From Peptococcaceae bacterium UBA4997 (GTDB lineage: Bacteria > Bacillota > Dehalobacteriia > UBA4068 > UBA4997), in contig DGYV01000034.1 of assembly GCA_002398485.1 (NCBI GenBank), positions 389-6,100 of the forward strand: DNA of 5,712 nt. The letters are read 5' to 3'. The notes under the pieces were generated by a model. That model did not search any database. It was given only the letters and a program-made list of their open reading frames with translations, and was not told where the DNA came from. Of this stretch, positions 1-5,712 are shown piece after piece (positions within the stretch are counted from its first letter, which is position 1; every line of letters begins with the position of its first letter). The translations under genes were made by a program, and so were the position numbers.

Positions 1-82
1 TAATAAATTACAGAAAAAAGTATAAAAAATTGTACTTAATAATATTGAATAAATGGCTTTAGGTGTATAGGCATGATCCTTA

Positions 83-111
83 TTAACGAATTTTTATGTT
101 TATCATATTAT
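83..111 (+). promoter_or_regulatory. Candidate sigma-A-type promoter P1 upstream of ybaB
   Basis: A -35-like TTAACG (83-88, 4 of 6 matches to TTGACA) lies 17 nt before a -10-like TATTAT (106-111, 5 of 6 matches to TATAAT). This is correct geometry for a housekeeping promoter, about 105 nt upstream of the ybaB start. The surrounding DNA is extremely AT-rich, so such matches also arise by chance. I infer a promoter because the ybaB operon has no other gene immediately upstream in this window. Confidence 0.35.
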
Positions 112-135
112 ATATTGAATAAAACTTAGAATATT

Positions 136-163
136 TTGAATATCAAGATTAAATTATTTTAAT
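136..163 (+). promoter_or_regulatory. Candidate sigma-A-type promoter P2 upstream of ybaB
   Basis: TTGAAT (136-141, 4 of 6) is followed after 16 nt by TTTAAT (158-163, 5 of 6). Transcription would begin near 170, giving a leader of about 48 nt. The -10 lies within a small inverted repeat (AAATTA at 151-156, TAATTT at 160-165). It competes with or acts in tandem with the upstream candidate at 83-111. The AT-rich composition makes it uncertain. Confidence 0.35.
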
Positions 164-217
164 TTAGCAAAACAAAAATATTTTATAAATCAAACTTAAA
201 TATCAAGGAGGAGAATT

Positions 218-538
218 ATGGGCGTTAATATGCAAAAATTAATGAAGCAGGCTCAAAAAATGCAGGCTGATATGGCCAGGATGCAAGATGAGCTTAAAAA
301 AGCTCAGGTAGAAGGTGTAGCGGGCGGCGGTATGGTTAAAGCCGTGGTTACGGGTGCAAACGAAATAGTTTCCTTGGAAATAAACCCCGAAGTGGTAGAC
401 CCCGAGGATGTGGAAATGCTGCAGGATCTTATAGTGGCGGCTATAAACGATGCCATGCGCAACGCTTCCGAAATGGCTAACCGTGAAATGTCCAAAATAA
501 CGGGCGGCATGAATATACCCGGCATGCCGGGCCTTTAA
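218..538 (+). CDS. ybaB: YbaB/EbfC family nucleoid-associated protein
   Basis: A 106-residue protein of the YbaB/EbfC (YaaK) family, the usual family length. Members form dimers that bind DNA and associate with the nucleoid; the gene is typically co-transcribed with recR, suggesting a link to DNA repair, though its exact role is not settled. Visible hallmarks are the N-terminal amphipathic Met/Gln/Lys-rich helix (about residues 5-32), the glycine turn GVAGGG (33-38) leading into the beta sheet, the NPEVVDPEDVEML segment (56-68) followed by the second long helix (about 69-93), and the Gly/Pro/Met-rich C-terminal tail. The protein is Met-rich (13 of 106). The start is fixed by a near-perfect Shine-Dalgarno AAGGAGG (205-211) 6 nt before ATG; the next in-frame ATG (230) is too far from it. 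recR follows after 23 nt, consistent with an operon. Identification is firm; function in detail is family-level knowledge. Confidence 0.95.
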   Translation: MGVNMQKLMKQAQKMQADMARMQDELKKAQVEGVAGGGMVKAVVTGANEIVSLEINPEVVDPEDVEMLQDLIVAAINDAMRNASEMANREMSKITGGMNIPGMPGL

Positions 539-561
539 TTTTAAGATGAATAGGTGAAAAT

Positions 562-1167
562 ATGGCATTTTATTATTTCCCCAAATCCATGGAAAAGCTG
601 ATAAGCTATTTGATGAAATTACCCGGTGTTGGCCCCAAAACGGCTCAACGCCTGGCTTTTCATCTTTTATACGCTCCCGAGGCAGATGCTTTGGGTTTGG
701 CGGAGGCCATAAAGGAAGCCCGTGCTAAAGTAAAACGCTGCCAAAACTGTTCTAACCTTACGGATGAGGCATACTGTCCTATTTGTATAGATGCCACACG
801 TGATGCCAAAAGCATTTGCGTGGTGGAACAGCCGGGTGATGTTATAGTAATGGAAAAAACCGGTGAATATAAGGGGCTGTACCATGTTTTGCATGGTTCT
901 CTTTCTCCATTGGAGGGCAGGGGCCCCAAGGAGCTTACGGTGGATCTTTTGATGAAGCGGCTTGCCGAAGGCGGTGTAAGTGAAGTCATCATGGCTACCA
1001 ACACAGGGGTAGAGGGTGAAGCCACAGCCATGTATTTGGCTCGTTTGATCAAACCTTTGGGTATAAAAACAACCCGCTTGGCACACGGTGTGCCTGTGGG
1101 CGGCGATTTGGAATATACAGACGAGCTTACGCTTGCCCGCGCTTTTGTTGGCCGCAAGGATTTATAA
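562..1167 (+). CDS. recR: Recombination protein RecR
   Basis: RecR, 201 aa (family about 198-200), works with RecO (and RecF) in the cytoplasm to load RecA on SSB-coated single-stranded DNA in gap repair and recombination. All domains are visible in order: helix-hairpin-helix DNA-binding segment KLPGVGPKTAQRLAFHLL (19-36); a Cys4 zinc finger with Cys60, Cys63, Cys72 and Cys75; a Toprim domain beginning at VVEQPGDV (87-94) and including the ATNTGVEGEATA stretch; and the conserved C-terminal segment with VPVGGDLEYTDE. The Toprim stretch reads TNTGVEGE where many homologues have TNPxxEGE, a mild variation. The start at 562 puts the usual Tyr/Pro-containing N-terminus (AFYYFP) before the HhH; the ribosome site is a modest AGGTGA (552-557) only 4 nt from ATG, so translation may partly depend on coupling with ybaB 23 nt upstream. 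It is followed after 54 nt by bofA, the same general order as in Bacillus subtilis. Confidence 0.98.
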   Translation: MAFYYFPKSMEKLISYLMKLPGVGPKTAQRLAFHLLYAPEADALGLAEAIKEARAKVKRCQNCSNLTDEAYCPICIDATRDAKSICVVEQPGDVIVMEKTGEYKGLYHVLHGSLSPLEGRGPKELTVDLLMKRLAEGGVSEVIMATNTGVEGEATAMYLARLIKPLGIKTTRLAHGVPVGGDLEYTDELTLARAFVGRKDL

Positions 1168-1208
1168 GCATAAAACGCTTCTCTTTACATAAGCTATATA
1201 AAAAGCTT

Positions 1209-1215
1209 GGGAGGG
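1209..1215 (+). promoter_or_regulatory. Ribosome binding site that sets the bofA start
   Basis: GGGAGGG lies 6 nt before the ATG at 1222. A longer reading from the in-frame TTG at 1207 would use this purine run as coding sequence (Gly-Gly-Arg), so the TTG start is rejected and the 88-residue product is preferred. The site directly abuts a 5-bp inverted repeat (AAGCT 1191-1195, AGCTT 1204-1208), too weak to call a regulatory hairpin. Confidence 0.8.
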
Positions 1216-1221
1216 CGTATT

Positions 1222-1488
1222 ATGTGGCAGTTAGTCATTTTTCTGGCAGCGCTGGGTTTGGTTATAACTTTGGTATTGGTAATGTGTGGTAAAGGTTGGT
1301 TCAGCGCTATTGCCGTGGTTTTGAGCAATTATGTATTGGGCTTGGGCTCTTTATGGCTCATCAACTACGCGGCGCAGTGGACTTCCTTTACCCTGCCTGT
1401 GAACAGCGCAACTTTAGGCGCGGCGGGCATACTGGGTTTGCCGGGTACCCTGCTTTGCGGAGGCATCAAGCTGTTCATCCCTATTTAA
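1222..1488 (+). CDS. bofA: BofA-family (pro-sigma-K processing inhibitor) membrane protein
   Basis: A small hydrophobic protein of 88 aa. In B. subtilis, BofA sits in the outer forespore membrane with SpoIVFA and holds the protease SpoIVFB inactive, delaying pro-sigma-K cleavage in the mother cell. Seen here: a membrane segment at about residues 2-22; a short Gly-Lys-Gly-Trp loop (23-26); a second hydrophobic segment at about 27-51; a polar stretch with LPVNSAT (58-64), matching the family's conserved Asn-containing segment; and a C-terminal hydrophobic stretch with the signature LGLPG (71-75) ending in IKLFIPI. Length matches the family (about 87). Position right after recR supports the call, since B. 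subtilis has recR-yaaL-bofA. yaaL is missing here. No terminator is visible between recR and bofA, so read-through from ybaB-recR is likely; I found no convincing sporulation-sigma promoter in the 54-nt gap. Whether it controls a SpoIVFB homologue in this organism is inference: BofA-like proteins also occur in lineages with reduced sporulation. Confidence 0.88.
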   Translation: MWQLVIFLAALGLVITLVLVMCGKGWFSAIAVVLSNYVLGLGSLWLINYAAQWTSFTLPVNSATLGAAGILGLPGTLLCGGIKLFIPI

Positions 1489-1549
1489 ACCTAAAAGCAA
1501 ACATAAAAGTAATTTTTGTGGGCAGAGGTTTTGAATTTTTTATAGATAT

Positions 1550-1565
1550 AAGGTTATTGAACCTT
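1550..1565. repeat. Perfect inverted repeat AAGGTT-ATTG-AACCTT upstream of PFOR
   Basis: A 6+6 bp perfect palindrome with a 4-nt centre lies 93 nt before the PFOR start in the bofA-PFOR gap. It follows an AT-rich stretch with -10-like hexamers (TATAGA 1541-1546, TATAAG 1547-1552), none of which has a good -35 at 16-18 nt, so I do not call a promoter. The symmetry and position suit an operator for a dimeric regulator or a small tetraloop hairpin in the PFOR leader. It does not match the Rex consensus or the CodY box. A second AAGGTT at 1623-1628 could also pair with AACCTT 1560-1565. Function is inference. Confidence 0.35.
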
Positions 1566-1641
1566 CTGACCAACTTTATGTCATTTAAAAACAGGACAAG
1601 CTTAAAAATCAAAAAATCGGGAAAGGTTTTATGCTGATTTG

Positions 1642-1648
1642 AAAGGAG
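1642..1648 (+). promoter_or_regulatory. Ribosome binding site for the GTG-initiated PFOR gene
   Basis: AAAGGAG lies 9 nt upstream of the GTG at 1658. This supports GTG as initiator rather than the downstream in-frame ATG at 1673, which would lie 24 nt from the site and would delete residues conserved at the family N-terminus (KTMDGN). Confidence 0.8.
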
Positions 1649-1657
1649 CAACTATTT

Positions 1658-4600
1658 GTGAAATTAAAAACTATGGATGGTAACCAAGCTGCCGCGCACG
1701 TATCCTATGCTTTTACAGAGGTAGCTTCCATTTACCCGATTACTCCTTCATCTACCATGGCGGAATATGTTGACGAATGGAGTTCCCGGGGCAGAAAAAA
1801 TATTTTTGGGCAGGAAGTAAAAGTAGTGGAAATGCAGTCGGAAGTAGGTGCGGCAGGCGCTTTTCACGGTGCTTTGGCTACAGGCGCTTTGGCTTCCACC
1901 TATACGGCTTCCCAAGGCCTTTTGCTTATGATACCCAATATGTATAAAGTAGCAGGTGAGTTTTTACCGGGTGTTATGCACGTTAGTGCCAGAGCTTTGG
2001 CTACCCATGCTTTAAGCATTTTCGGCGACCACAGTGATGTTATGGCTTGTTCACAAACGGGTTTTGCCCTGTTGGCTTCCGAAAGCCCGCAGGAAGTAAT
2101 GGACCTGGCGGCGGTGGCGCATTTGGCTTCTATTAAGGCAAAAGTACCCTTTCTGCATTTTTTTGACGGTTTTCGTACCTCTCACGAACAGAAAAAGCTG
2201 GAAACCTGGGAATATGATGAATTAAGTGAAATGTTGGATTGGGATGCTGTAAAGGCTTTCAAAAAAAACGCTTTGAATCCTGAACACCCTGTGGTGCGCG
2301 GTACCAACCAAAACCCCGATATTTTTTTTCAAGCCCGTGAGGCAGGTAATTCCTTCTATAATGAACTGCCTGCTATAGTTAAAGAATATATGGAAAAGGT
2401 AAGCACCAAAACAGGCCGTACTTATAAGCCTTTTAATTATTATGGTGCTGCGGATGCCGAAGATATCATAATAGCAATGGGTTCCGTAAACCAAACCATA
2501 GAACAGGTAGTTGAGTATTTGAATAAGCGGGGCGGCAAGGTAGGCTTACTTAAAGTGCACCTGTACCGTCCTTTTGTTTCGGAATATTTCTTTGAGGTAT
2601 TGCCCAAAACCGTAAAAAGAGTAGCGGTTTTGGACCGTCTTAAAACCCCTGGCAGTTTAGGGGAACCCCTTTACCAGGATATTTGCAGTGTTTTTTACGC
2701 AAGCGGCTTGAAACCGCTCATCATTGGCGGACGTTACGGTTTGGGCTCCAAGGATACCCTGCCCGCCGATATTTTTGCCGTATTTAAAAATTTGGCTGCC
2801 AAAGAACCCAAGCATGGCTTTACCATAGGAATAGTGGATGATGTTTACAATACTTCCCTGCCTAGGGCAGAAAATATCAACCTGCTGCCAGAAGATACTA
2901 TTCAGTGCAAATTCTTTGGCCTTGGTTCCGACGGCACGGTAGGAGCCAACAAGCAAGCGGTTGACATTATAAATTCACAAACCGAATTGTTTGCACAGGC
3001 CTATTTTGCTTATGATTCTAAAAAATCGGGCGGTCTTACCGTTTCGCACCTACGTTTCGGCAAACATCCTATTAAGGCACCTTATTTAATAAGCTATGCG
3101 GATTTTATTTCCTGCTCTAACCAGGCTTATGTGAATATGTATGATATTCTTGATGGTTTGAAGGAGGGAGGCAACTTCCTTTTGAATACGGTGTGGAGCG
3201 AGGCTGAGCTTAATGAAAAGCTGCCTGCCAAAATAAAAAAATATTTGGCGGGAAACCACATAAAATTCTATATCATCAATGCGGTGGATATTGCCAAAGA
3301 ACTGGGCTTGGGTAACAGAATAAATATGATAATGCAAAGCGCCTTTTTTAAGCTTGCCGGAATAATCCCTGAGGCAACAGCCGTAAAAGCCTTGCATGAA
3401 AGCATTAAGAAGGCTTATGGCACCAAAGGTGAAAAAATAGTTGAAATGAATAAAAAAGCGGTAGAAGCAGGTATAAAAGACTTAAAAGAAATAGCCGTAC
3501 CTGCCGAATGGACTACGCTTGAAATAAAAGACGAAACAAAGAAAACAGGTAATAAATTCTTGGATGTAGTTTTTGAAACCATGGAAGCTAACAAGGGTGA
3601 TGATTTGCCCGTAAGCGCATTTACGGATGCACCCGACGGCACTTTCCCGCTTTGCGGCAGCCGCTATGAAAAACGCGGTGTGGCTTCATTCGTGCCTGAA
3701 TGGATACCTGAAAACTGCATTCAATGCAATCAATGCTCTTTAGTTTGCCCCCATGCTGCTATCCGTCCTTTTCTGCTTACGGAAGAGGAAAAAGCGGCCG
3801 CACCAGAAGCTATGAAAACCATCAAGGCAACGGGCAAGGATTTTTCGGGCTATCAATTCAAAATTCAGGTAAGCCCGCTGGATTGCCAAGGTTGCGGTTC
3901 CTGTCCTGTGGTTTGCCCCGCCAAGGAAAAAGCTTTGGTGATGAAGCCCATAGCAACCCAAGAAACGGAAATAGCCAACTGGGAATATGCAGTAGGGTTA
4001 AAAGCCAAGGATAATATGGTTGCTCCTACAAATATCAAAAACAGTCAGTTCCAACAGCCGCTTTTGGAATTTTCGGGCGCTTGTGCAGGCTGCGGTGAAA
4101 CACCCTATGCCAAACTGATTACCCAGCTTTTTGGGGATAGGATGATCATAGGCAACGCTACGGGCTGTTCCTCTATTTGGGGTGCTGCCGTACCTGCCAT
4201 GCCCTATTGCAAAAACCATGAAGGCAAAGGCCCTGCTTGGTGCAACAGCCTATTTGAGGATAATGCTGAATTCAGCTTCGGTATGCTTTTAGGTGTTAAC
4301 CAGCAAAGGGAAAAGCTGGCGGCTTTAGCCGAGGAAGCCCTGGAAAGCGCTATTCCCAATGAATTGAAAGAAGCCTTGAAAGTATGGCTTGAAGCCTTTG
4401 ATGACGGCGAAGCCTCCAAAGCGGCTTCTGCAAAGCTTTTGCCCTTATTGCAGAATAGTGCTAACCCTATCATCAAGGAAATGGCAGGCATGAGCGAATA
4501 TCTTGTTAAAAAATCCGTTTGGGCCTTCGGCGGCGACGGCTGGGCCTATGATATCGGTTATGGCGGTTTGGATCATGTATTGGCCAGCGGTGCGGATATC

Positions 4601-5161
4601 AATGTACTGGTAATGGATACGGAGGTTTATTCCAATACTGGCGGCCAGTCCTCTAAGGCTACTCCCACAGCCGCCATTGCTAAATTTGCCGCTTCGGGCA
4701 AGAACACGGGCAAGAAGGATTTGGGCATGATGGCTATGTCATATGGCTATGTTTATGTAGCCCAAATAGCTATAGGTGCAGATATGAACCAAACCCTAAA
4801 GGCTATCAGGGAAGCGGAAGCGTATCCCGGTCCCAGCCTTATCATAGCTTACAGCTCTTGTATCAACCATGGTATCAAGGCAGGCATGAACAATGCCATG
4901 ACAGAAATGAAAAAGGCGGTTGCTTCAGGCTACTGGCACTTGTACCGTTATAATCCTTTATTGAAACAAGAGGGCAAAAACCCCTTTACTTTGGATAGCA
5001 AAGAGCCTACAGAATCCTTCCGTGATTTCCTGATGGGCGAAGTACGTTATGCTTCTTTGGCTAAGCTTTACCCTGAACAGGCGGAAGCACTGTTCGATAA
5101 AACGGCGGAGGATGCCGCAAGGCGTTATAGCAGTTATTTAACTCTGGCTGAACAGGATTAG
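1658..5161 (+). CDS. nifJ: Pyruvate:ferredoxin (flavodoxin) oxidoreductase, single-chain PFOR
   Basis: Complete 1167-aa homodimer-type PFOR, cytoplasmic: pyruvate + CoA + 2 oxidised ferredoxin gives acetyl-CoA + CO2 + 2 reduced ferredoxin, feeding fermentation, hydrogenases or nitrogenase. All fused domains are visible: pyruvate-binding alpha domain (about 1-260) with YPITPSS (26-32), Glu62 and Arg112; transketolase C-terminal-like domain (about 263-400); gamma domain from FFGLGSDGTVGANKQ (about 417-610); EKR motif YEKRG (670-674); two 4Fe-4S ferredoxin motifs, Cys687/690/693/697 and Cys743/746/749/753; and the thiamine-diphosphate domain (about 800-1150) with GDGW (959-962), DTEVYSNTGGQ (987-997) and proximal-cluster cysteines 809, 812, 837 and 1068. 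Cys spacing runs 2-3 residues behind the numbering I recall for Desulfovibrio africanus PFOR, so all three clusters should form. It lacks the roughly 60-residue C-terminal extension which in that enzyme gives oxygen protection. The start is GTG with a good ribosome site. The gene stands apart from bofA (169-nt gap) and ends 28 nt before a strong terminator, so it is probably its own unit, with possible read-through from bofA. Confidence 0.98.
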   Translation: MKLKTMDGNQAAAHVSYAFTEVASIYPITPSSTMAEYVDEWSSRGRKNIFGQEVKVVEMQSEVGAAGAFHGALATGALASTYTASQGLLLMIPNMYKVAGEFLPGVMHVSARALATHALSIFGDHSDVMACSQTGFALLASESPQEVMDLAAVAHLASIKAKVPFLHFFDGFRTSHEQKKLETWEYDELSEMLDWDAVKAFKKNALNPEHPVVRGTNQNPDIFFQAREAGNSFYNELPAIVKEYMEKVSTKTGRTYKPFNYYGAADAEDIIIAMGSVNQTIEQVVEYLNKRGGKVGLLKVHLYRPFVSEYFFEVLPKTVKRVAVLDRLKTPGSLGEPLYQDICSVFYASGLKPLIIGGRYGLGSKDTLPADIFAVFKNLAAKEPKHGFTIGIVDDVYNTSLPRAENINLLPEDTIQCKFFGLGSDGTVGANKQAVDIINSQTELFAQAYFAYDSKKSGGLTVSHLRFGKHPIKAPYLISYADFISCSNQAYVNMYDILDGLKEGGNFLLNTVWSEAELNEKLPAKIKKYLAGNHIKFYIINAVDIAKELGLGNRINMIMQSAFFKLAGIIPEATAVKALHESIKKAYGTKGEKIVEMNKKAVEAGIKDLKEIAVPAEWTTLEIKDETKKTGNKFLDVVFETMEANKGDDLPVSAFTDAPDGTFPLCGSRYEKRGVASFVPEWIPENCIQCNQCSLVCPHAAIRPFLLTEEEKAAAPEAMKTIKATGKDFSGYQFKIQVSPLDCQGCGSCPVVCPAKEKALVMKPIATQETEIANWEYAVGLKAKDNMVAPTNIKNSQFQQPLLEFSGACAGCGETPYAKLITQLFGDRMIIGNATGCSSIWGAAVPAMPYCKNHEGKGPAWCNSLFEDNAEFSFGMLLGVNQQREKLAALAEEALESAIPNELKEALKVWLEAFDDGEASKAASAKLLPLLQNSANPIIKEMAGMSEYLVKKSVWAFGGDGWAYDIGYGGLDHVLASGADINVLVMDTEVYSNTGGQSSKATPTAAIAKFAASGKNTGKKDLGMMAMSYGYVYVAQIAIGADMNQTLKAIREAEAYPGPSLIIAYSSCINHGIKAGMNNAMTEMKKAVASGYWHLYRYNPLLKQEGKNPFTLDSKEPTESFRDFLMGEVRYASLAKLYPEQAEALFDKTAEDAARRYSSYLTLAEQD

Positions 5162-5189
5162 GAATGAATTTTGTTGTAAAGTATTGAAT

Positions 5190-5222
5190 AAAGCGGGGCA
5201 GGTTTTTACTTGCCCCGCTTTT
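5190..5222 (+). terminator. Strong intrinsic terminator after PFOR
   Basis: A GC-rich hairpin starts 28 nt after the PFOR stop. The left arm 5190-5203 pairs with 5208-5221 over 14 bp (one G-U wobble at 5201/5210), with a TTTT loop (5204-5207) and a core of GCGGGGC/GCCCCGC. A T-rich but interrupted tail follows (TTTTATGCTTTATTTTG). It separates PFOR from the downstream permease. Confidence 0.9.
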
Positions 5223-5246
5223 ATGCTTTATTTTGCTTGTTTTATG

Positions 5247-5255
5247 TGTTATGAT
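5247..5255 (+). promoter_or_regulatory. Candidate extended -10 promoter for the permease gene
   Basis: TGTTATGAT is an extended -10 element: TG, one base, then TATGAT (5250-5255, 5 of 6 matches to TATAAT). There is only a poor -35 (TTTATT, 5227-5232) at 17 nt, which extended -10 promoters tolerate. It lies just after the PFOR terminator, with a predicted start near 5262 and a leader of about 44 nt. A new promoter is expected here because of the terminator. No purine-riboswitch core is visible in the short leader. Confidence 0.45.
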
Positions 5256-5305
5256 GAACAATAAAATATTGCTTAGGTGTAATTTGCCAATAAACAAGGG
5301 AGAGC

Positions 5306-5712
5306 ATGAAAATGACGCAGAACAGCGCGGGAGCGGATTTGAGCTTGAAACAAAATATGGCGTTGGGCCTGCAGCATTTTTTGGCGGTTTTTGTAAGCAA
5401 TATGACGCCTATGCTCATAGTTACCAACCTTATCCATTTGCCTGAAGGAGAACGTATGGCTTTAGTGCAGGCAACCATGGTTATAGCGGGCCTGGCTACG
5501 ATATTCCAGCTTAAACGGGTAGGCATTTTCGGTTCCGAGTTGCCTATGTTCATAGGTTCCAACGCCAATTTTTTGCCTATCCTTATGGCTATAGCTGTAA
5601 GCTATGGTATGGAAGGTATTTTGGGCGCTACCATAGTAGGCGGTTTGGTAGCTATTCTGTTTGGTATTTTCATCAAGCCCTTGAGCAGGTTCATCCCCAA
5701 TGTAGTGGCAGG
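5306..5712 (+). CDS. NCS2-family xanthine/uracil-type permease, N-terminal part (cut by window end)
   Basis: An open frame runs from ATG 5306 off the window end (135 complete codons of an expected 430-460). It is an inner-membrane nucleobase transporter of the NCS2/NAT family, generally a proton symporter for xanthine, uric acid, uracil or similar bases. Hallmarks: the first membrane helix with the family's Gln-His pair (LGLQHFLAVFVSNMTP, Gln23-His24); LVQATMVIAGLATIFQ (53-68) as TM2; the FGSELP turn (75-80) before TM3; and ILGATIVGGLVAILFGIF (105-122) then IKPLSRFIPNVV, the usual approach to the next helix. Residues 83-90 (IGSNANFL) differ from the more usual GTSFAF pattern, with two Asn in a substrate-lining region, so the substrate is uncertain. 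Ribosome site GGGAG (5298-5302) is only 3 nt from ATG 5306 but 9 nt from the in-frame ATG 5312, so 5312 may be the true start (two residues shorter). No gene symbol is assigned because purine and uracil permeases cannot be told apart here. Confidence 0.9.
   Translation, partial: MKMTQNSAGADLSLKQNMALGLQHFLAVFVSNMTPMLIVTNLIHLPEGERMALVQATMVIAGLATIFQLKRVGIFGSELPMFIGSNANFLPILMAIAVSYGMEGILGATIVGGLVAILFGIFIKPLSRFIPNVVA

Noticed and set aside
1..217. Structural RNA or the end of dnaX upstream of ybaB
   Set aside because: The region is AT-rich throughout with frequent stops in all frames, and shows no GC-rich stems or tRNA/SRP-like motifs.
660..1157. Long minus-strand open frames opposite recR, and others opposite PFOR
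   Set aside because: They are antisense shadows of strongly conserved genes, with no family motifs and no supporting ribosome sites.
1188..1195. Sigma-E-like -10 (CATAAGCT) for bofA
   Set aside because: It matches only 5 of 8 consensus positions, with no -35 counterpart at the right distance.
1191..1208. Hairpin AAGCT...AGCTT before the bofA ribosome site as terminator or thermosensor
   Set aside because: It is a 5-bp stem with an 8-nt AT loop and no T tract, too weak to support either role.
1207..1221. Longer BofA starting at TTG 1207
   Set aside because: The extra codons consist of the Shine-Dalgarno run itself; ATG 1222 has optimal spacing.
1296..1637. 113-codon + strand open frame overlapping bofA
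   Set aside because: It is out of frame with bofA, has no ribosome site, and its product is not family-like, while bofA itself has clear membrane segments and the LGLPG signature.
1578..1637. Possible 19-residue basic leader peptide (MSFKNRTSLK...) before PFOR
   Set aside because: No Shine-Dalgarno precedes its ATG, and no codon run or attenuator structure suggests translation-coupled control.
5225..5305. Purine riboswitch upstream of the permease
   Set aside because: Only about 80 nt is available. The conserved core sequences of guanine/xanthine-type riboswitches and a terminator/antiterminator pair are not visible, and the only hairpin is the PFOR terminator upstream.
5233..5445. 70-codon + strand open frame across the permease start
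   Set aside because: It is a different frame from the permease, which shows clear NCS2 motifs and runs on to the window end; the short frame's product resembles nothing.

Overview
The window is a stretch of chromosome from a low-to-moderate GC, strictly anaerobic member of the Bacillota (Firmicutes), probably a spore-forming Clostridia-type or related lineage. Three things point there. The order ybaB-recR-bofA is the one found in Bacillus and Clostridia. BofA is a sporulation-associated membrane protein. The largest gene is a single-chain pyruvate:ferredoxin oxidoreductase (PFOR), typical of fermentative anaerobes. Strong purine-rich Shine-Dalgarno sites and very AT-rich intergenic DNA also fit. 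The genus cannot be fixed from the sequence alone.

Layout, all genes on the + strand. 1-217: AT-rich non-coding DNA with two candidate sigma-A-type promoters. 218-538: YbaB/EbfC nucleoid-associated protein. 562-1167: RecR recombination protein, 23 nt downstream. 1222-1488: BofA-family membrane protein. 1489-1657: leader region with a perfect 6+6 inverted repeat and no obvious terminator. 1658-5161: complete PFOR (1167 aa, GTG start). 5190-5222: strong intrinsic terminator. 5247-5255: candidate extended -10 promoter. 5306 to window end: N-terminal third of an NCS2-family purine/pyrimidine (xanthine/uracil-type) permease, cut by the window edge.

Functionally there are three blocks. The first is a DNA-maintenance and sporulation operon (ybaB-recR-bofA); the dnaX gene usually upstream is not within 217 bp, and yaaL, which sits between recR and bofA in B. 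subtilis, is absent. The second is PFOR, the central enzyme converting pyruvate to acetyl-CoA, CO2 and reduced ferredoxin. The third, after a terminator, is a nucleobase transporter. This is essentially a conserved, ordinary core-genome region. I found no mobile element, CRISPR array, structural RNA or evident new system. The points worth a second look are small: the palindrome upstream of PFOR, repeated short intergenic motifs, the gene-order differences and an unusual TM3 stretch in the permease.
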